Shown here in pieces: positions 58,502 through 64,000 of a DNA stretch of 64,000 nucleotides. Every line of letters begins with the position of its first letter. Position 1 is the first letter of the stretch. Both the position numbers and the translations under genes were made by a program. The DNA is from Lepiota brunneoincarnata (taxonomy: Eukaryota > Basidiomycota > Agaricomycetes > Agaricales > Agaricaceae): contig JAEBUN010000018.1 of NCBI GenBank assembly GCA_023014365.1, forward strand, positions 434,001 to 498,000. The letters run 5' to 3'. The notes under the pieces were generated by a model, which searched no databases, was not told the origin of the DNA, and worked only from the letters and a program-made list of their open reading frames with translations.

Positions 58502-58934
58502 TAGAACTGAATGATTGTTATGAATAAAGATGTCAAGATCATTGATCAGGTCTGTCACATCTATTTATTTGAGAAGTATGAAATGATCCTCTCATTACAC
58601 ACTTCGGGTAAAACCAGCAGCTTGCACTTGCTACCATCACTCTAAGTAAACAAGCCCTCGCCGGCAGCCCAGACCAACTTGAGACGTTGGCATGGGCTCG
58701 ACTGGGGCGAAAATCAAAAACAAATGGGTTTGCCACTGGCAAGTATTCAATGTATAGCATTGACCATCGAGCTCTCCCATCTCCTTCCATCTACATGAGG
58801 ATCCAAATTGCAGCACAATCTATTTCCCAAGATCTATAACTTGAGGACTTTGCTCAGTTTTCCAGTGATTTCTCACCGCCAAGTCCACGTGGTCAACACG
58901 CTTACGCTCAGCCAGCCCAACATGACTGCGAGGA
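58502..58934. other. Intergenic region
   Basis: Divergent spacer with the promoter of the F-box gene. No gene recognised apart from a possible 5' part of the next feature. Confidence 0.4.
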
Positions 58935-59589
58935 TCCCATCAGCCTACCACCCTATGATTCCGACAAGGTGGGGAGATTCCTATGCAGACTTGGGGACTC
59001 AGTGACGGTGTTGAAGCTGGACGTTGTTCAACCAAGTGAGCTGTCTTTGTAACTACCAAAATGGCCTTGTCGGCTTACACCAAATCAACCAGATGACACA
59101 TTGATCCATGCAATCCCACCACAAGCTGTTCAAAACCTCACCAATATCCAGCATCTCAGGATCCATCTAACAGTTCAGAGGGGAGCCCGGGATGATGTTG
59201 TCTTCTCCGCCCGTAGTTATATCTTGCCCATCATCGACAACCTGCCTTCTCCTGAACTGCTAGTTGAGTTCAGCTTTACATATCAAGTCTTTACCAAGGG
59301 ATCGGCTGCATTTTTCGACTGCTCATCCTATATCGGATGCTTAATGGAAGAGCTCGAGACAAGATTCAAACCATGCAAGTATCCTGCGTTGAAGCAGATC
59401 AACGTGGCTATCAACCTACACCAATATGGCAAATTTCCTGGAGCTGATAACTTGATAGAGAGTCCCTTGGAGAGTGCTTTCCCATCCTTGGAGAGGCGTG
59501 GGGTGGTCATCAATGCAACGTACTCAGAGCCCAGACCCTCCCCTCAGGGTAGCTCACGTATAATTGCTGGTTTGGCTCTAGTGTTATGA
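58935..59589 (+). CDS. Partial F-box/LRR-type protein, C-terminal part
   Basis: An exon reading SLPPYDSDKVGRFLCRLGD and VTVLKLDVVQP ends at a GTGAGC donor near 59033. It joins at 59093 to DTLIHAIPPQAVQNLTNIQH and 160 leucine-rich residues ending at 59589. The style matches C-terminal regions of mushroom F-box proteins. The frame is open upstream to about 58857, but I see no F-box and no convincing start codon, so this is either 5'-truncated or has exons I could not place. Confidence 0.45.
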
Positions 59590-59750
59590 TGATTGTAGTA
59601 GGATTTGTGCTTGGGTGTTCATGAGCATTATTCAACTTACTAAGGACATTAAATTATATTTTGTTGTTAATGGGAACAGTGATATTCGGCCTTTTCTGAT
59701 ATGCATTATGAATGTATCTACTGTAACCCTGGAACTCAGTGGGAGTGGAT

Positions 59751-61032
59751 CTAAGAAACGAGGTGTGCTTGACGAAGTTGGGAATTCAAAAGCTCCACCG
59801 AAGAGCCATCATGAGCCATGGAGCCTATCTCTTCCAATTCTCGATCACATAAAGCCATATGAGCAGCAGTGCCCGACATATGGGCGATTCGACAAATAGC
59901 TGCATGCAACTTGAGATATTTGGGGTTGGGTAGTTCCAGATTGGTGGATGTCGTAAAAGTGACAACAAGAGGGTTGGGGAGATTTGCAAGGACCGGATCT
60001 ATCGTCTTCGAGTACAAGGTTTGAACAGTATATGTATTGGGACTGTCCTGAATCAGCGAGATTAAATGGGTCAGAATGACATGAATTGTTCCGTGTTGCT
60101 CACCACGACTTCTTCAAACCATAGTTCTAGTTTATCAAACATTGTATGGAGAGACATTTCCATTGTCAGTCCATTCGACAACCGATGAGCATTGACACCA
60201 TCGAGTTCTTCGAGGACATCAATGCCTCCGAAGCCATTAATGATATCCCGAATACTTCTAGCACCCGTCTGAGGCCTTGTTATCTGCAATCTGAACTAGC
60301 ATGATGAAAAGCCACAAAATACCTTTCGCTGGTCATTCTCTTCCAGCTTGAGATCCCAGCTGGTTAAGGGAGGAAATATGTGGCAGAAGTTGGTGGCCAC
60401 AACAAAGGATCCAGGAATGTGGTGCGTCTGTCGCTCTGCAATTGTCATCTTGGAGTAGGTGGTTCTATCCAAGTTACGCGTAACCATGCAGCGATAATCA
60501 TCGCGCAATAGAGCCTTCATGAAAGATAAACTCTGAATGTTTGATGTCGAAAGCGAGCTCACATTTCTTTTAGCGGTTTTGTGGTCCTTTGGAGCTGATT
60601 CAGCCACAGAACCAGAGAAACCTTCATATTCTTCGAAAGAGTCTCTGCTTGAGTGCTCTGATGACGCAGGTGTGTATCCTTTTTGTTGCCGGACTGGAGG
60701 TCATATAAAGAAGGTGGACAATTGAGCAGGGAGCAGAACTTACAAAGATAAAACAAGTGATCAATGTAAAACTGGGCCAGCGTATCCATTTCGTCGGGTC
60801 CAGCATCGCAGAGAACGATCTCATTGGCAATAATTCCCTGAGCACGATGATTAGGTGCTTCCAGGATTAGATACCCCAGGCAACGAGCATAGACAAGGCG
60901 CCTCTTGTTGTTCCTCGCATCATTTTCGTTGAGGAGACACTGTCGGTATGCGTTGTAGCATAGCGTGTTGTTGACTTCGTGGAAGGGGTTCTGAGGGAGG
61001 GGTTGCTGTTGAAGATAGGGCTGGTGTGCCAT
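59751..61032 (-). CDS. HNH-nuclease-domain protein (basidiomycete family)
   Basis: The ATG at 61032 gives MAHQPYLQQQPLPQNPFHEV. Exons join across introns near 60695-60744, 60290-60322 and 60018-60105. The HNH core begins FMKALLRDDYRCMVTR and continues to ATNFCHIFPPL, matching the R-x-C-x-VT ... C-x-HI-x-P pattern of this family. Next is FGGIDVLEELDGVNAHRLSN, MFDKLELWFEE, and the closing YLKLHAAICRIAHMSG. Such proteins are very numerous in mushrooms. Nuclease activity is implied by the fold but unproven; some members have lost metal ligands. All joins keep frame. Confidence 0.75.
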
Positions 61033-62234
61033 CACTAGTGCTGTTATTGTGGGGGAACTAGTGGAATGTCTCAGCTGGAGGCCTGAGCCGAGCCGACAAT
61101 GTGGCAGCTTATATCAGCCGTGGAGCGTTGTCGGCTCTTCGAGACTGGGAACACAGTGGCAAGAGCGCGGAACGAGGCCGGAGAATCTGGAACCTCTCAC
61201 GCTATAGGGGATGCAGATAATTTATAAAATAAACATTCTTTAAATTTTAGATATGATCATAGGCGGAGCCCAAGGATTGCTTGAAACTGGGTAGGTTGGG
61301 GTGAGGTGCACAGGGCTTGGGGAAAGCCTTGGAGACCCCAGGTGGTGAGGCCAAAGGGATGGCACGGCTGGGTCACTAGAACCGTGCCACTGACTGGCTA
61401 CACCTAGTCCGGCGGGGAGAGAAGAAGAAGAAGAGTATGGACAGCCAGGCGGGTTTTTGAAGGGGCGCTGGCTACTGTGTGGTGTACGTGCAGGACCGAA
61501 AATGGGTAGTGAGGTGGGAGACGAGCGAAGGAAGAGGTATGTCACTGTAGTTTGACCACGTCAAATGTCTGCTCTCGCGCAAGAATCTAGCCAGGTGCCC
61601 CGCCGACCGCTATTGTCCTTATGTGTCGGAGATTGGTGTCCCACTCAAAGTCGGCCGGGGTATTACGTTCAGCTTTCCGAACAGACTAGTTCCCCGGTCT
61701 ACCTCATAAGTTTTTGCTGATCCATTGTACATGCAAAGGCGATCATTCAGTTAAGGATTACATACGAGAACAGGGAGAGGTGGCACCAGAGCTTCGTAAG
61801 TGACAGCAGCGAAGGTGGTGGTGAGAACGTCTCGAAGTTTGCTCCCCTCGAAAAACGCCTTTCTCCCTGTATTCACTCGCGGTGTTGTGTAGCACCACCT
61901 ACATTCGGGACTCTTCATATTGACTTGGCGTAAACAAATCTTCAAATGAGCTCGATTATAAGCCTGCACCCACGTTTACGGAGCTGGGTGGATGGAGTAT
62001 TGAATTGTTGTCACCGACATGGTTCACTCACAGCAATGACGATAATTTTTATCCACAACAGGTTCCGCAAACGGCTGCAGGGTCCGCACAACTATGCAAG
62101 TCCAGCAAGTACTTGGATGAGGACGAAAATATTTGCATCACGGCCAGTGGCGAGCCAGCTATCCCACACCAATCCTTACCTCACTACCGACAGGAAATCA
62201 CCCTCACCAGGACCACACCTGGAGTTCTTCCATC
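61033..62234. other. Intergenic region
   Basis: Divergent spacer between the HNH gene and the transporter gene. Short ORFs only; nothing recognised. Promoters of both genes should lie here. Confidence 0.45.
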
Positions 62235-64000
62235 ATGTCTAGCCCTGGTCCTCCTGAGACTGTCTACCGTCTCATGCTCAACTGGTCTTTTCAAACCACA
62301 TTCAGCAGTATACCCGGACCCGTTCCATTTCTGGTCCATTTGTGCCACAACACCCATCCCCCCTCTCGGCCACTTTCTTCTTGTGCCCCGATGTCCCTTC
62401 ACTGCCATTCCTCCCCCGCACATCACCGCCTCCAAGTCGCATCCCTTTGGATAACCCTGCCCTGGTTTCCCTCAATGACCCTCCTGCCACCTCACCGGAG
62501 AATTTTCGCAGGCATTCTCGCCTCCACTCCCGTAACCTCTCCCTGGTTTCCTCCCAACATCCAGCATCTTGGAAGATGGCTCACAGCAGCTCGAGTTGAG
62601 GGATGATATTGAGGCCCCAGTCAGCACCATACCCAGTGCCGGCTCCAGTGTCCAGTTTCCTCGTTCGGAACCACTTGTGAATGGTCATGCCCCTCCGACG
62701 CCCCTAGGTGTTGGCTTCACATTCGGTGGCAAGCCTTCATCGATATCTACCCCTACCCCTCCAACAATGACGGGTTCTCATGGGACAGCGTCCGCTTCGA
62801 TGACAAAATCGCGTCGGGGTCATCATCACAAACACTCCATGTCCCATAGTTTCTTCTCCTTCCTCGAACCAGGCGCAAATGGCCTGGCCCCCTCTTCTGC
62901 ATCCCACTCGCACGTGGAGGAGCTTCACACTCAACCCACACCAACTCCAGTTTCCCCGTGGACATCTATTCCCGCGCTTCCAGCTAGCCCCCCAATCTCG
63001 CAATCATCGCATGAACAGGAAGATGAAGGCGTGGAGGGGGTGTCGCCTGGGCCCGCTGCTGCTACTTTGGCACAGTTCCTCGTTGGTGCGTGGTTATGGG
63101 TATGTGGGCAGAGGATTGGGTCATTGAGCTGTACTGGTATTGGATATTGGGTTGTTTTTGATGCGTTCGGTGTCGGGGTGGGCAGGGTTCTACCTGGGTG
63201 GTTGAACATGAGGAAGAACGGGTTGATGAATGCTAGGGGGATGGAACGCGGGGCGCTGAGGCGGCCATATGGGTACGTCTCCTTGCTCTCCTCAGCTGTG
63301 ACTTCCTGATGGGATAGATTTATAGAAACAAACGAGTTCTTACTGTGTTCATGTTCAGCCAAGCCGTTTACCTGATGTTTGCATCTGTATACGTGTGCAA
63401 GGAGACAATTGAACATGTTCTCCTTACCGCTGGAGAGGGGCACCACCATCATCCTGGTGAAGACGACAGTTGGATTGGGTAAGTGCACATTTATACGTGA
63501 CATTGACTTCAACTCAGTTATCTAGCATCGAATTCCCCCCACTAATGACGCTCCTGACCTTCTTTTCGATAATCACCACCGCTCTTTTATACAACAATCA
63601 CGCGAAACTGATTGACGGTAAGTCACTGCTATTATTCATCCTCACAAATGGTTTGCTGACTATGGAGTATAGTCACAGGCAATCGTATACCCACACTCAG
63701 TGCACTTATCCGCTCTCTTTCCCAGTCGTCAAAAGCTCATAGTTACAATACCCCACCACCCAAACATCCTCTTGCGATTCTCCTTTCAAATCCGTATATT
63801 GCCAGTCCTCTCGTTTTCTGTGTTGCGATGTTCATTATTGCTGTGTTCCTTCCGCCGTGAGCCTACCTCCTCAATCTCCAGATATCCGTACTGATGCAGA
63901 GTCGCAAATCAGCACTCAACATCGCCCCGCCGATCTCGTTCTCGCATCGATCATCGCAATAGTAACATTCAAGGTGTCATACCAGGCGTGCTTTGTGCTT
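62235..64000 (+). CDS. Cation diffusion facilitator (Zrg17/Msc2-like zinc transporter), partial
   Basis: CDF proteins exchange Zn2+ for H+ across secretory-pathway membranes. The N-terminal part is a Pro/Ser-rich cytosolic region with HSRLHSRNLS and LGVGFTFGG, then a His-rich RRGHHHKHSMSHSFF. Membrane helices start at LAQFLVGAWLWVCGQ, followed by GYWVVFDAFGVGVG and RRPYG, which splices to NKRVLTVFMFSQAVYLMFAS. A luminal HHHHPGEDD follows. Later exons give LMTLLTFFSIITTALLYNN and SPLVFCVAMFIIAVFLPP. The gene runs off the right edge. The start is uncertain (62235 is one ATG), and a frame change near 62540 between RNLS and PGFLPTSSI has no splice explanation. Confidence 0.75.

Overview
The window looks like a basidiomycete (Agaricomycotes) genomic fragment. 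Genes carry many short GT-AG introns of about 40-80 nt. The gene set fits too: a chitin synthase fused to a myosin motor, a glyoxal oxidase typical of white-rot and litter fungi, fungal NACHT-type STAND proteins, F-box families, and a lineage-specific multi-pass membrane family. I cannot place it below that rank; an Agaricales-like fungus is only a guess.

Layout. 1-8.2 kb: two diverged, frame-broken copies of a NACHT ATPase gene, one joined to a Gly/Ser/Asp-rich repeat. 8.5-12.2 kb: a degenerate phospholipase D. 13.8-15.4 kb: a multi-pass membrane protein, with a relic of the same family just upstream. 16.3-17.3 kb: a minus-strand gene whose product repeats the N-terminal tail of histone H3 four times, the most unusual item in the window. 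18.0-23.3 kb: a secreted double-psi beta-barrel protein, an LTR-like stretch, a dead Crinkler-type domain and a glyoxal oxidase. 23.9-30.4 kb: an F-box protein, a 7TM-like protein and a damaged cytochrome P450.

From 30.8 to 53.0 kb the content turns to conserved core genes: mitochondrial glycerol-3-phosphate dehydrogenase (GUT2 type), a Ser/Pro-rich protein, an AMSH-type JAMM deubiquitinase, myosin-chitin synthase, an F-box protein, acetyl-CoA synthetase and a DUF2461 protein. From 53.4 to 61 kb the accessory character returns: three related F-box copies (one full length, two broken), a small hydrophilic protein and an HNH-domain protein. The window ends inside a cation diffusion facilitator (zinc transporter) gene.

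The genes do not form one pathway or cluster. A recurring feature is single-base frame breaks inside otherwise well-conserved proteins. These include core genes (GUT2 and chitin synthase), so part of the apparent pseudogenisation may be uncorrected assembly error. Pseudogene calls resting only on single-base indels should be read with that in mind; calls resting on substitutions, stops or large deletions are firmer.
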